This document shows, piece after piece, positions 21,027 to 30,386 of a stretch of DNA of 40,606 nt; within the stretch, counting starts at the first letter, position 1; each line of letters starts with the position of its first letter. The notes beneath the pieces were generated by a model. That model saw nothing but the letters and a program-made list of their open reading frames with translations, had not been told where the DNA came from and searched no databases. Location: NCBI GenBank assembly GCA_022573975.1, contig JACZSY010000007.1:1-40606 (forward strand), given 5' to 3'. The DNA comes from SAR324 cluster bacterium. GTDB taxonomy: Bacteria > SAR324 > JACQKK01. The position numbers and the translations under genes are program-made.

Positions 21027-21125
21027 TAAAGAGCACAGTGATGGATGGTTTTTCCGTGGGAAACGCCGGAAAAGCCGGGGCGCTTGCCGGAAACGAATGC
21101 GGCGGGAAACCATGACCAAAACACC

Positions 21126-21494
21126 ATGACCAAAACCATTCTGGCCATTGACGACAACCAGGATTTTCTGGACCTGCTCAAGATTTTGCTGGAAGATTCG
21201 GGATATCGGGTGCTGTTGGCCGACAGCGCCGCCAAGGCCATGGAGTCCATGGAAACCGAGCCGCCGGACGCCGTGATCCTGGACCTGATGATGCCTCAGC
21301 GCAACGGTTTCGAATTCCTGGAAAACCTCCGCTGGGATACCCGCTTTGAAAAGCTGCCGGTGATCGTGTTGACCGCCATGACCCTGACCGGAGAGGAGCG
21401 CGAGTTCCTGGAGGCCTTCACCGTGGCCTGCATGGACAAAGCCCAATCCACACAGGTGGTGGACCGGCTGAAGCAATTGCTCCCCGATTCCTGA
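21126..21494 (+). CDS. Single-domain CheY-like response regulator
   Basis: TILAIDDNQDFLDLLKILLEDSGYRV...DAVILDLMMPQRNGFEFLENLR...PVIVLTAMT. Confidence 0.88.
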   Translation: MTKTILAIDDNQDFLDLLKILLEDSGYRVLLADSAAKAMESMETEPPDAVILDLMMPQRNGFEFLENLRWDTRFEKLPVIVLTAMTLTGEEREFLEAFTVACMDKAQSTQVVDRLKQLLPDS

Positions 21495-21541
21495 CCGGCG
21501 ATATTTCTTCCGGCGGCATTCCCCCAAAGGTTGACCCTCCC

Positions 21542-22513
21542 ATGCTGATATGCGTTTGCGTGAAGCCGGTTGTTTGCACCGATTTGCCTTTTCGCATCGG
21601 CGGGCCGGGCGGGTCCATTCGTACCGAGGATTCGCTGCCGGGGCCGAATCCGGCCGATTTGGCCGCTTTGGAAACGGCCTTGGAGTTGAGATCGCGATTG
21701 GCCGAAGGCGCCAGGGTTTTGGTGGTGTCCGTGGCGGAGGCGGAGCCGGTGTTCCTGGAGAGTATTCTGCGCGCGACCTTGGCGGCGGGGGCCGACCGGG
21801 TGGCCAGGATTCGGCTGGAACCGTCCCGTTCCTCCCCAGCTGAAAATTCGGGGGGCGGTCCGGCGGCGGGGCTGGCCGAAGCCACCGCCGAAGCCACCCG
21901 GCGCAATGCAAGGGGGGCCGCTGAGGCATTGCGGCCCATGGCGCCCCGATTGATCCTGACGGGAGAGAAAAGCGCCGACTCGGGCCGGGGATGTTTCGGC
22001 GCCTTCCTGGCCCACGAACTGGGCGCGGACTTCGCCCACAGAGTCAGCCGGATCGACCCGATCGACGGCCGCTGGCGGGTCACGGCGCGGCTGGAAGGAG
22101 GCTACGGGCAGGAGATGGTGCTGGGCCAGCAACCCGTGAGCCAGGAAGCGGCGGGCCGGAAAACCGTGAACCTGCCCGCCGTGGTGACCATCGCCGGGCC
22201 GCCGGGAAAACTGCCCTACCCCTCCCTCCCGGCCTGGATCGCCAGCCGTACAGCGGAAATCCCGGTGATCCGGGTGGCCGTGCCCCCGGCGCCATCCGTC
22301 GCGGGTGAAGTGGATTCCAGACTCCGCGTGCCCATGCCCCGTGTCAAAAGCTATTCGGCGCCGGAAGGCGGCCTTTCCGCCGAGCAGCGCATCGGCGCCA
22401 TGGTTGGCGAAGAAACCGGGGCGGGGGGGGGAGCGGTATTCGCGGAGGGGTCGCCGGAGGAACAGGCCGAGGCCGCCCTGGGCCTGTTGAAGGAGCGGGG
22501 ATATCTCGACTAA
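21542..22513 (+). CDS. Electron transfer flavoprotein beta-subunit-like protein
   Basis: MLICVCVKPVVCTD...NPADLAALETALELR...ILTGEKSADSGRGCFGAFLAHELGADFAHRV...GYGQEMVLGQQPVSQE...NLPAVVTI typical of EtfB. Confidence 0.78.
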   Translation: MLICVCVKPVVCTDLPFRIGGPGGSIRTEDSLPGPNPADLAALETALELRSRLAEGARVLVVSVAEAEPVFLESILRATLAAGADRVARIRLEPSRSSPAENSGGGPAAGLAEATAEATRRNARGAAEALRPMAPRLILTGEKSADSGRGCFGAFLAHELGADFAHRVSRIDPIDGRWRVTARLEGGYGQEMVLGQQPVSQEAAGRKTVNLPAVVTIAGPPGKLPYPSLPAWIASRTAEIPVIRVAVPPAPSVAGEVDSRLRVPMPRVKSYSAPEGGLSAEQRIGAMVGEETGAGGGAVFAEGSPEEQAEAALGLLKERGYLD

Positions 22514-22584
22514 ATCCGGTGGAATGGGCAGGGGGGCTGGAGATTTGAACGTCCGATTTCTCATCCAGCGCCGCACCCCGCCGG

Positions 22585-24525
22585 TCAGGCCGAATGCCGG
22601 TTTTCCACCAATGCCGTCACCACGCCCGGATCGGCCAGGGTGGAGGTGTCGCCCACGTTGTCCACATCGTTGGCGGCGATTTTGCGCAGGATGCGGCGCA
22701 TGATCTTTCCGCTGCGGGTTTTGGGCAAGGCCGGCGCCCACTGGATCACGTCCGGGGTGGCGATGGGTCCGATTTCCTTGCGGACGTGCCTGACCAGTTC
22801 CTCGCGCAGCGTGTCACTTTCCTCCACGCCGATGTTGAGGGTGACGTAAGCATAGATGCCCTGGCCCTTGATATCGTGAGGCATGCCGACCACGGCGGCT
22901 TCGGCCACGTCGCGATGGGCCACCAGCGCGGACTCCACCTCCGCGGTTCCCAACCGGTGGCCGGAGACGTTGATCACGTCGTCCACCCGGCCCAGCAGCC
23001 AGAAATACCCGTCCGCGTCGCGCCGCGCCCCGTCGCCGGTGAGGAAATACCCCTCGTATTGTTTGAAATAGGTGTCGAAAAAGCGCTGATCGTCCCCGTA
23101 GACCCGGCGCATCAGGCCGGGCCAGGGGTGGGCGATGCACAGCACGCCTTCCCCCTCTCCTTCGATGGGCTTGCCGTCCGGGTCCATCAACACCGGCCGT
23201 ATGCCAAAGAAGGGGCGGGTGGCCGAGCCGGGCTTGAGCGGGGTGCAGCCGGGCAGGGGGGTGATCAGGATGCCGCCGGTCTCGGTTTGCCACCAGGTGT
23301 CCACGATGGGCAGTTTGCCCTTGCCCACCGTGCGGTGATACCAGAGCCAGGCTTCCGGGTTGATCGGTTCGCCCACCGTGCCCAGCAGCCGCAGGGAATC
23401 CAGCTTGCGGCTGGTGACCGGCTGGTCCCCCTCGCGCATCAGGGCGCGGAGGGCGGTGGGGGCCGTGTAGAAGATGTTGACGCGGTGCTTGTCGCAGACA
23501 TCCCAGAAGCGCCCGGCGTCGGGATAGTTGGGCACCCCCTCGAACATCACGCTGATCGCGCCGTTGGCCAGGGGGCCATAGATGATATAGCTGTGGCCGG
23601 TGATCCACCCGATGTCCGCCGTGCACCAGAACACGTCGCCGTCCTGGTAGTCGAACACGTGGCGGTGGGTGAGGGAGGCGTAGACCATGTACCCTCCCGT
23701 GGTGTGCAGCACGCCCTTGGGTTTTCCGGTGGAGCCGGAGGTGTAGAGGATGAAGAGCGGGTCCTCGGCGTCCATTTCCTCGGCCGGGCAATCGCCGGAT
23801 ATGTCCGGCGCGTCCATTTCCTCGTGCCACCACAGGTCGCGTCCTTCCCGCCAGGCGATTTCCCCGCCGGTGCGTTTGACCACGATGCATTTCCGCACCC
23901 CCGGGGTGCGCTCCATGGCGGCGTCGGCATTGGCCTTGAGCGGAATCGGACGGCCGCCCCGGAGGCCCTCGTCGGCGGTGATCATGAAGTCGCTCTGGCA
24001 ATCCTCGATGCGGTCGGCGATGGAATCGGGGCTGAAACCTCCGAAAATCACCGAATGCACCGCCCCGATGCGGGCGCAGGAGAGCACGGATATGGCCAGT
24101 TCCAGGATCATCGGCAGGTAGATGGTGACCCGGTCGCCTTTTTTGACCCCGTGCTTCTTGAGCACATTGGAAAACCGGCATACTTCCTTGTGCAGCTCGG
24201 CATAGGTCAGCGTCTTGGAGTCGCCGGGGTCGTCACCCTCCCAGATCAGCGCGGGCTGGTCGCGTTTGGGGCCGTCCAGGTGACGGTCCAGGCAGTTGTA
24301 GGACGCATTGAGCTTGCCGCCGAGGTACCATTGGTGCTGGCCCTTGGCGAAATCCTGCTCCATCACCGTGTCCCATTTCCTGAACCAGGTGATCCGTTCG
24401 GCCTGTTCGCCCCAAAAACCGGCCGGATCCTCGATCGATTGCCGGTAGAGGCGTTGATAGGTCTCGTTGTCCATGGTGTCCGGGCGGGCAAAATCCGCGG
24501 GAACAGGAATCATTGCATCGCTCAT
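22585..24525 (-). CDS. acs: Acetyl-CoA synthetase
   Basis: [59 protein letters not shown] at 24525 chosen (ORF open to 24612). Confidence 0.96.
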   Translation of the reverse strand: MSDAMIPVPADFARPDTMDNETYQRLYRQSIEDPAGFWGEQAERITWFRKWDTVMEQDFAKGQHQWYLGGKLNASYNCLDRHLDGPKRDQPALIWEGDDPGDSKTLTYAELHKEVCRFSNVLKKHGVKKGDRVTIYLPMILELAISVLSCARIGAVHSVIFGGFSPDSIADRIEDCQSDFMITADEGLRGGRPIPLKANADAAMERTPGVRKCIVVKRTGGEIAWREGRDLWWHEEMDAPDISGDCPAEEMDAEDPLFILYTSGSTGKPKGVLHTTGGYMVYASLTHRHVFDYQDGDVFWCTADIGWITGHSYIIYGPLANGAISVMFEGVPNYPDAGRFWDVCDKHRVNIFYTAPTALRALMREGDQPVTSRKLDSLRLLGTVGEPINPEAWLWYHRTVGKGKLPIVDTWWQTETGGILITPLPGCTPLKPGSATRPFFGIRPVLMDPDGKPIEGEGEGVLCIAHPWPGLMRRVYGDDQRFFDTYFKQYEGYFLTGDGARRDADGYFWLLGRVDDVINVSGHRLGTAEVESALVAHRDVAEAAVVGMPHDIKGQGIYAYVTLNIGVEESDTLREELVRHVRKEIGPIATPDVIQWAPALPKTRSGKIMRRILRKIAANDVDNVGDTSTLADPGVVTALVENRHSA

Positions 24526-24764
24526 CGCATCCTCTTTCCATTGACGGAAAATCGAAATGCCGGGCCTTGGGGCGCGCTTCCGGTATGGCTGGAGGAGCAG
24601 GGCCCGTGGCACGGCGGGCGCCGGGTGTCGCTGGAACAGAAAATCCCGGATTCGTGTTGGAATTGCTGGCCAGCCTACGCAAAACGCTGGGGATTTTCAA
24701 ATGCGATTGCCCAGCTTGCGGCAATCGGTTTTCATTCCTTCCACCCCCCATTTGCAATTGTCCC

Positions 24765-24794
24765 CCGCTGGGGTATGAAATACCCCTTCAGCGG
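24765..24794. other. Strong inverted repeat in the acs-remnant intergenic region
   Basis: CCGCTGGGGTAT-gaa-ATACCCCttCAGCGG. Confidence 0.6.
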
Positions 24795-24825
24795 CATTAT
24801 CGTCCCCCGGTTTCCCAGGAGGCTC

Positions 24826-25143
24826 ATGGACTTCAATCTGAACGCCGAACAGCTTGCCTACCAGGATCGGGTGCGCCAATGGGTGGCCGAAAACCTGCCC
24901 CGCGCCCCAAAACCGTCCCCTGGCCGGGAGGAACCCCCCGCATCGGTGCGCGAACGGTACAACACCTGGCTGGCCATCAGGCACGGCACCCAGATCCACG
25001 GCGCCATCGGCGTCACCGAGCAGCACGACATGCACCTGTTCGCCAAGCGCGCCAAGACCCGCGGCGTCTCCTTCGGCTCCCTGGCCCACTGCCACGAGAT
25101 CATTCTCCGCCAAGGCGGCCCGCTGTCCACCGGCGGCGGATGA
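24826..25143 (+). pseudogene. Internally deleted acyl-CoA dehydrogenase (N-terminal and C-terminal ends only), 105 aa
   Basis: MDFNLNAEQLAYQDRVRQWVAENLPR (ACAD N-terminus) joined to AIRHGTQIHGAIGVTEQHDMHLFAKRAKTRGVSFGS (ACAD C-terminus); AGGAGG SD retained. Confidence 0.65.
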
Positions 25144-25169
25144 ATTCCGTAAACCATTAATCAGCCACC

Positions 25170-26021
25170 ATGAAGGTCTTCACATCCCTGGAGGAATGGA
25201 AGCGGCTGCGGCCTGGCCTGACCGGTTCGCTGGGGCTGGTGCCCACCATGGGTTTCCTGCACGAAGGGCATCTCTCCCTCACCCGGCGGGCCGTGGCGGA
25301 GAACGATCTCTCCGTGGTGTGGATCTTCGTCAATCCCAAGCAATTCGGCGATGGGGCCGACCTGGAGGCCTATCCCCGCGACATGGAGCGGGACCTGGCG
25401 CTGCTGGAAGCCGGGCGGGTGGACTATGTGCTGGCCCCTCCGGCGGGGGAGGTGTATCCGCCGGACTTCCAGACCCTCGTCACCGTGGAGGCGCTCTCAA
25501 AGCCCCTGGAGGGCGCCGGCCGGCCCGGGCATTTCCAGGGCGTGGCCACCGTGGTGGCCAAGATGATCTCCCTTACCCAACCCGCCCGCGCCTATTTCGG
25601 CCAGAAGGACGGACAGCAATGCGTGGTGGTGCGGCGGATGGTGGCCGACCTGTCCATGCTCACCGAGATCGTGGTCTGTCCCACCGTGCGCGATGCGGAC
25701 GGGCTGGCCCTGTCATCGCGCAACGTGCGGCTGACCCCGGAGCAACGCCGCGCGGCCCCGGTGCTCCACCGGGCCTTGTCGGCCGCCCAGGAATCGATCG
25801 CCGCCGGAGAGCGGAACGCGGACACCGTGCGGCTAAAGATGCGCGCGGTGCTGGATGCCGAACCCCTGGCCCACACCGAGTACGCGAGCCTGGCCGATGC
25901 GGAGTCGCTGGAGGAATGCGGCACGGAGACTGGCGCCGTGACCGGCACCGTGATGGCCTCCCTGGCCGTGCGCTTCGGGGAAGTGCGGCTGATCGACAAC
26001 GTGCTGATCGAGGTGGATTGA
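25170..26021 (+). CDS. panC: Pantothenate synthetase
   Basis: LVPTMGFLHEGHLSL, FVNPKQFG, YFGQKDGQQ, LALSSRNVRL. Confidence 0.95.
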   Translation: MKVFTSLEEWKRLRPGLTGSLGLVPTMGFLHEGHLSLTRRAVAENDLSVVWIFVNPKQFGDGADLEAYPRDMERDLALLEAGRVDYVLAPPAGEVYPPDFQTLVTVEALSKPLEGAGRPGHFQGVATVVAKMISLTQPARAYFGQKDGQQCVVVRRMVADLSMLTEIVVCPTVRDADGLALSSRNVRLTPEQRRAAPVLHRALSAAQESIAAGERNADTVRLKMRAVLDAEPLAHTEYASLADAESLEECGTETGAVTGTVMASLAVRFGEVRLIDNVLIEVD

Positions 26022-26049
26022 GGGGGCAGGGGGCGGGTTCTCCCACCCC

Positions 26050-26967
26050 TTATTCGTTGGCCACGCCGCTGGCCACGTGGGCGGCGTTGACGTAGCGTCC
26101 CGCGGATTCCACGTGCCGGGTCTGGTCGTCGAAGAAGATGTCCGCCCCGAAGGCCTCCAGGAAGGGGCCCTTGTCCGCGCCGTCCAGGAAGATCGACTCG
26201 TCGATGCGGATGCCCCAGCCCCGCAGGGTGTGGATCACCCGCTTGGCCGCCGCGCCGCCCCGGGCCGTGATCAGCGCGGTGCGGATGGGGCCGCCCGCCT
26301 CGGCGTGCGCTTTCTGGATGCGGTGCAGGGCGTCCAGGAAACCGGCGAAGGGGCCTTTCTCCAGCGGCGTGGCGGCATGGTCTTCCTCATGGCGGCGGAA
26401 AGCCTCCAGCCCCTCGGTTTTGTAGATGCGCTCCGACGCGTCGGAAAACAGCACCGCGTCCCCGTCGAAGGCGATGCGGATTTCTTCGGCGGGGCCTACG
26501 CGGCGCAGGGCCGGGTGGATGGTGGCGGCGGCGATGCCCGCCTCCAGGGCGCCGCGCACGTCCGCCGCGTTGGCCGAGAGGAACAGGTGGGCCCCGAAAG
26601 CCCGGGCATAGCCGTAGGGAGGCCGGCCGGTGGTAAAGACCGCCCGGGAGATGGGCAACCCGTGATGGCGCAGCGAATTGAGGATGCGCACCCCGGCGTC
26701 CGCATTGTTGCGGGAGATCAGGATCACTTCCACTTGGGGGGAAGGCAGGTGGCCGTCTCCGCGCTCCTGCTTGCCGTTCAGGGCCAACAGTTTGCGCACC
26801 AGGTCAAAGGCCACCCCCGGAGTCAACACCTCCTGCTCCAGCTCGATCTGATGGTGGATATAGGCCTCGGCCCCCTGGCTTTCGAACACCCGGTTGCTTT
26901 CCTCCAGGTCGAACAAGGCCCGGGAGGACACTGCGATGACCAATTTTTGCTGGGCGCTTCCGCTCAT
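26050..26967 (-). CDS. 5'-nucleotidase (cytosolic cN-I-like family)
   Basis: LVIAVSSRALFDLEESNRVFESQG, VEVILISRNNADAGVRILNSLRHHGL, IAFDGDAVLFSDASE, IFFDDQTRHVE. ATG at 26967 chosen. Confidence 0.82.
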   Translation of the reverse strand: MSGSAQQKLVIAVSSRALFDLEESNRVFESQGAEAYIHHQIELEQEVLTPGVAFDLVRKLLALNGKQERGDGHLPSPQVEVILISRNNADAGVRILNSLRHHGLPISRAVFTTGRPPYGYARAFGAHLFLSANAADVRGALEAGIAAATIHPALRRVGPAEEIRIAFDGDAVLFSDASERIYKTEGLEAFRRHEEDHAATPLEKGPFAGFLDALHRIQKAHAEAGGPIRTALITARGGAAAKRVIHTLRGWGIRIDESIFLDGADKGPFLEAFGADIFFDDQTRHVESAGRYVNAAHVASGVANE

Positions 26968-27186
26968 GGGAATACCCCGGTTCGATCCGTGGTGGGTTTG
27001 GTGGAACAGCGCCTCCCATTTCCCCCGGGAAGCTGGGATCATCATACAACCCGCGGCAAAATTTTTCGAGAGGGGAACGGCATTGGCGCCACGCGGGCCG
27101 CCAGTGGGTGTGATATCAACAGGGGCGGGGCAACGGGGAAGGTTCCCGGAATCCCCCCACGGCGGCCTCCAAAGGAGCAATGGGAC

Positions 27187-28803
27187 ATGAGCGGCCCTGA
27201 CGGCGGAAACCATGGGGCGGCCGGGGATACGGCCCGCAGGCTGGCCCGATCCTCCCTGCCCCCGGCGGTGGCCGAGGTGTTGAAGACGCTTTCCGGGACG
27301 GGCGCCACGGCAAACCCCGCGGCTCCGGGAGCTGTCCCGCCCCAGGGATGGCGGATGGAGGCCGACGGGGCGGGGGGTTTTTTGCTGTTGGAGGAACCGG
27401 CTGGAGCGCCTCCCAGGCTTTGGGCCGCGCTGGACAGGTTTGGCTGGCTGCACGCCCTGCTCGACTGGAAGGATGGGGGCCTGGGCCATGCCTGGCTGCG
27501 CCTGCCGGGGGGGGAAGGGCTGGAAATCCATCCGGGAGCGGGCCGCCACCCTCTCTGGGGCCGATCGGACAAGTTGTGCCACATCACCGGGCGGCACATC
27601 ACCGGAACGCCCGGCGCTTCCCGCTCCCGGACGGTCGGCCTGCTGCCGGCCCTGCCCTACCATCGCCTGGAAACGCTGCCTCCCTTCGATCGTCCGGGCG
27701 ATCTGCCCGCCGGGGCGGGCGGCGCGGTGCTCAACCTGCTGGCCCGCCTGCTGCGCCTGCAGGGGCGGCCGATGGCCCACTACCGGGGGCCCTATCCCAC
27801 CGCCGCGCTGTTTGCATCGCTGAGCCGTTGCTTTCGCCCGGCGCTGCCCGGGGCCGGGCAAGCCCCTTCCCCCATTGAAGAACCATACGGGGCGGCGCTA
27901 TCGATTGAAGATCAATCCCCTGAAGCTCAGTTGCGGACGCGCTTTTCCCACGACGGGACGACCCTGGCCTTCCGCGGGGAAATGGCGGCCAACCCCATCG
28001 CCTGGGAACCGGCCCCCTTCGCCCAATTGCTGCCCGCCGCCGATGTGCTGGTGCATCTTCGCGATGGCGTGGAAACGGTCTGGATCGGGCGGAAAGCCTT
28101 CCGGTTCCGGCCCTGGCGCAATGGGCTGCTGGCGGCGGGCGCCGGCATTTGGAGCGAAACCGTGGAAGGGGCGCCCGCCCATGGCGTTGGGTTGGCCATG
28201 CTGGGCCGTCCCTGGCGGCGTTTTTTGCTGCTGGGGCACGACGGCGCGATCCGGCAGGCGGAGGTTCCGCCAGGGACTCTTCCAAACCAGCCGAACCCGC
28301 CGAATCCGGCGCTCCCGCCGCGCCCTTTGGCGCCCTTGGCGGATTTGTGGCGCCCGGTGATTTTCTGCTGGTGCGCCGTGGACGCCGTGCCGGCCCTGGC
28401 CCCCGCCATCCTGGCCCTCGAACCCACCCTGCCGCTCCAGTGGGCGCCGCTGGAGCTGTGCCTGGCCGAGGCTTCCACGGAGGGCGGTTTGCTCCTCAAC
28501 GCGGCCATGGCCGGGCGCTTCCTGGCGCTTCAATCAGCCGGAGAAAAAGAGGGCGCCGGCGGCGCGGGGGACCCTGGCGCGCTGGCGACGATGATGATAT
28601 CCGACGTGCTGGGAGAATTGGCCCCGTTGGTGCGCGGGGCCGCGCAAAGGAAGCTGGCGCTCGAACCCCAAAGCGATCCGGGGCGCCTGATGGAGCAGGG
28701 AGTGCGGATGCAAGCCGGGGCCAGGACGCGGTTGGAGCGTTCCCTGCCCGCACTGGCGGCGGCATTGCGGCGGGGGGAAGTCCTGCCCCCGGTTCCGCGT
28801 TGA
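27187..28803 (+). CDS. Uncharacterised protein (~538 aa)
   Basis: Long ORF; ATG at 27187 after an AAGGAG-like SD; no family recognised. Confidence 0.6.
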   Translation: MSGPDGGNHGAAGDTARRLARSSLPPAVAEVLKTLSGTGATANPAAPGAVPPQGWRMEADGAGGFLLLEEPAGAPPRLWAALDRFGWLHALLDWKDGGLGHAWLRLPGGEGLEIHPGAGRHPLWGRSDKLCHITGRHITGTPGASRSRTVGLLPALPYHRLETLPPFDRPGDLPAGAGGAVLNLLARLLRLQGRPMAHYRGPYPTAALFASLSRCFRPALPGAGQAPSPIEEPYGAALSIEDQSPEAQLRTRFSHDGTTLAFRGEMAANPIAWEPAPFAQLLPAADVLVHLRDGVETVWIGRKAFRFRPWRNGLLAAGAGIWSETVEGAPAHGVGLAMLGRPWRRFLLLGHDGAIRQAEVPPGTLPNQPNPPNPALPPRPLAPLADLWRPVIFCWCAVDAVPALAPAILALEPTLPLQWAPLELCLAEASTEGGLLLNAAMAGRFLALQSAGEKEGAGGAGDPGALATMMISDVLGELAPLVRGAAQRKLALEPQSDPGRLMEQGVRMQAGARTRLERSLPALAAALRRGEVLPPVPR

Positions 28804-28846
28804 AGTTGCCCGGCGCCGTTCCCGCGCGGGTTCGCCCGGAATCCAC

Positions 28847-29203
28847 TCACGCGCTGGAATTCCCGCCGAAATTCCCACCGGAAATCTCGCCGAAGATTTC
28901 ATCGATGCGCCGGGCCATTTCCACGTCGAGGCCGCTGAGTCCTCCCAGGTCGTGGGTGGTCAGTTCGATCTCCACCCGGTTGTAGCTGTTGCGCCAATCG
29001 GGATGATGATTGAGTTCCTCCGCCACCGCGGCCACCCGTGTCATGAAGGCGAAGGCCTGCTGGAAATCCTCGAAGACGAATTCCCGGCGAATACGGTCAG
29101 GGGTTTGAATCTCACCGCGGGACCCGCCCGGGCCGGCCTCCCACTGGGGGAGGGTTTTCAGGGCGGTGCGGAGCGCTTCGGGATCGAGCAGTTGCCTTGC
29201 CAT
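28847..29203 (-). CDS. phhB: 4a-hydroxytetrahydrobiopterin dehydratase (pterin carbinolamine dehydratase)
   Basis: REFVFEDFQQAFAFMTRVAAVAEELNHHPDWRNSYNRVEIELTTHDLGGLSGLDVEMARRIDEI. Confidence 0.93.
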   Translation of the reverse strand: MARQLLDPEALRTALKTLPQWEAGPGGSRGEIQTPDRIRREFVFEDFQQAFAFMTRVAAVAEELNHHPDWRNSYNRVEIELTTHDLGGLSGLDVEMARRIDEIFGEISGGNFGGNSSA

Positions 29204-29222
29204 GGGACAGGTGGGGGGATTT

Positions 29223-29255
29223 ATCCGGTAATAATCCGGTAATTATCCGGCAATA
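29223..29255. repeat. Three tandem 11-bp repeats upstream of phhB
   Basis: atccggtaata atccggtaatt atccggcaata, 20-52 bp upstream of the phhB ATG. Confidence 0.85.
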
Positions 29256-29273
29256 ATCTCTGTGGCGCGGCCG

Positions 29274-29305
29274 GTGGACTATGCCGCCAGTGGATTACGC
29301 CGCCG
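29274..29305. repeat. Two 16-bp direct repeats downstream of pgsA
   Basis: gtggactatgccgcca gtggattacgccgccg. Confidence 0.7.
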
Positions 29306-29306
29306 G

Positions 29307-29903
29307 TCAGCCGTCATCGGGCTTGTGCTTGAAGAATGCGGAAAAATAAAGGTAACCGGTCCACAGGGTAACAACCATGGCGATCCACAGCGCTATCGAC
29401 CCCAGGGCCGCCATGGGCAGGCCAAATGGATCGTGGTTGAGGATCAGGCCCCCGGTGGCGAGCATTTGCAGTACGGTTTTCAACTTCCCCCCGTCCGCCA
29501 CATGGATTTCAGCGCCGTCCAGGGCGGCCACCTGGCGCAAACCGGTGACGGCGAACTCGCGCAGGATGATCAGGATGGTCGGCACCGCGGCCGCATGGTC
29601 CTGTGCCACCAGCATGATCAGGGAGGCTGAAATCAGCATCTTGTCGGCGAGGGGGTCCAGCATCCGCCCCAGCAAGGTGACCTCTCCCCGGTACCGGGCC
29701 AAATCGCCGTCCAGGTAATCGGTCACGGCCGCCATGGTGAACAACACCCAGGCCAGGGTGTTGGCCATCGGCCCGCCCAGATAAATCAGCAACACCACCA
29801 CGGGCACCACCAGGATGCGGCCGATGGTCAACTGGTTGGGCGTCACCCAGGCCAGCCATTGGTAACCGGTGCCCTTGAGATCGCCTCTGGTTGTTGGCGG
29901 CAT
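29307..29903 (-). CDS. pgsA: CDP-diacylglycerol--glycerol-3-phosphate 3-phosphatidyltransferase
   Basis: CDP-alcohol phosphatidyltransferase motif DGDLARYRGEVTLLGRMLDPLAD; several TM segments; NQLTIGRI N-terminus. Confidence 0.9.
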   Translation of the reverse strand: MPPTTRGDLKGTGYQWLAWVTPNQLTIGRILVVPVVVLLIYLGGPMANTLAWVLFTMAAVTDYLDGDLARYRGEVTLLGRMLDPLADKMLISASLIMLVAQDHAAAVPTILIILREFAVTGLRQVAALDGAEIHVADGGKLKTVLQMLATGGLILNHDPFGLPMAALGSIALWIAMVVTLWTGYLYFSAFFKHKPDDG

Positions 29904-30386
29904 GGTGTCTCTCTGCAATCGCCCGCGTGGGAAAACGGCTCCGAAAGCCCCTCGGCGGGAAGCGGGCCGAAACCCTTTCGTGGAAATCGTCGTTTAAAAT
30001 CTAAATAATCGGTTCCCCGTTCAGAACACCACCTCTTTCCTCATGGGCAAGGCGGATTTCGATGGAAAATTCAGTGATCGAACTTCCAGCGCTCCACTCT
30101 ACCATGGGAGAATGAAATCAGGAACTTTGCACCAAGCGCTTCCATTGGCGGACAGGCGGGAGACCTCCGCCAAAACGCTTCGAATCGAGGGCAGGATTGC
30201 GAAATTTCCTTCGACCTGGCCAAACCATTCCCCCCGCATACCGGTGAACCTTGAATTGCAGGGCGGACGGCCTGTAAAAACTGCGATGAATAAGATAATC
30301 TAAGGAAATCTATTTTCGTTTCAGCGGGCGCCGCCCATGGTGGTTCCCTCTTGATTTCGGAAGCATAAAAAGGAAGGGTGTTTTCC

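Noticed and set aside
22530-22590. tRNA-like T-arm (minus strand GGACGTTCAAATCTCC) downstream of etfB
   Set aside because: T stem pairs only with a bulged base and no D arm, anticodon arm or acceptor stem can be drawn; at most a tRNA remnant.
22594-25143. 849-aa plus-strand ORF
   Set aside because: Antisense to acs for most of its length; only its last 105 codons (from 24826) look genuine.
26077-28803. 908-aa plus-strand ORF as one gene
   Set aside because: First third is antisense to the 5'-nucleotidase gene; a start at 27187 with an SD is more plausible.
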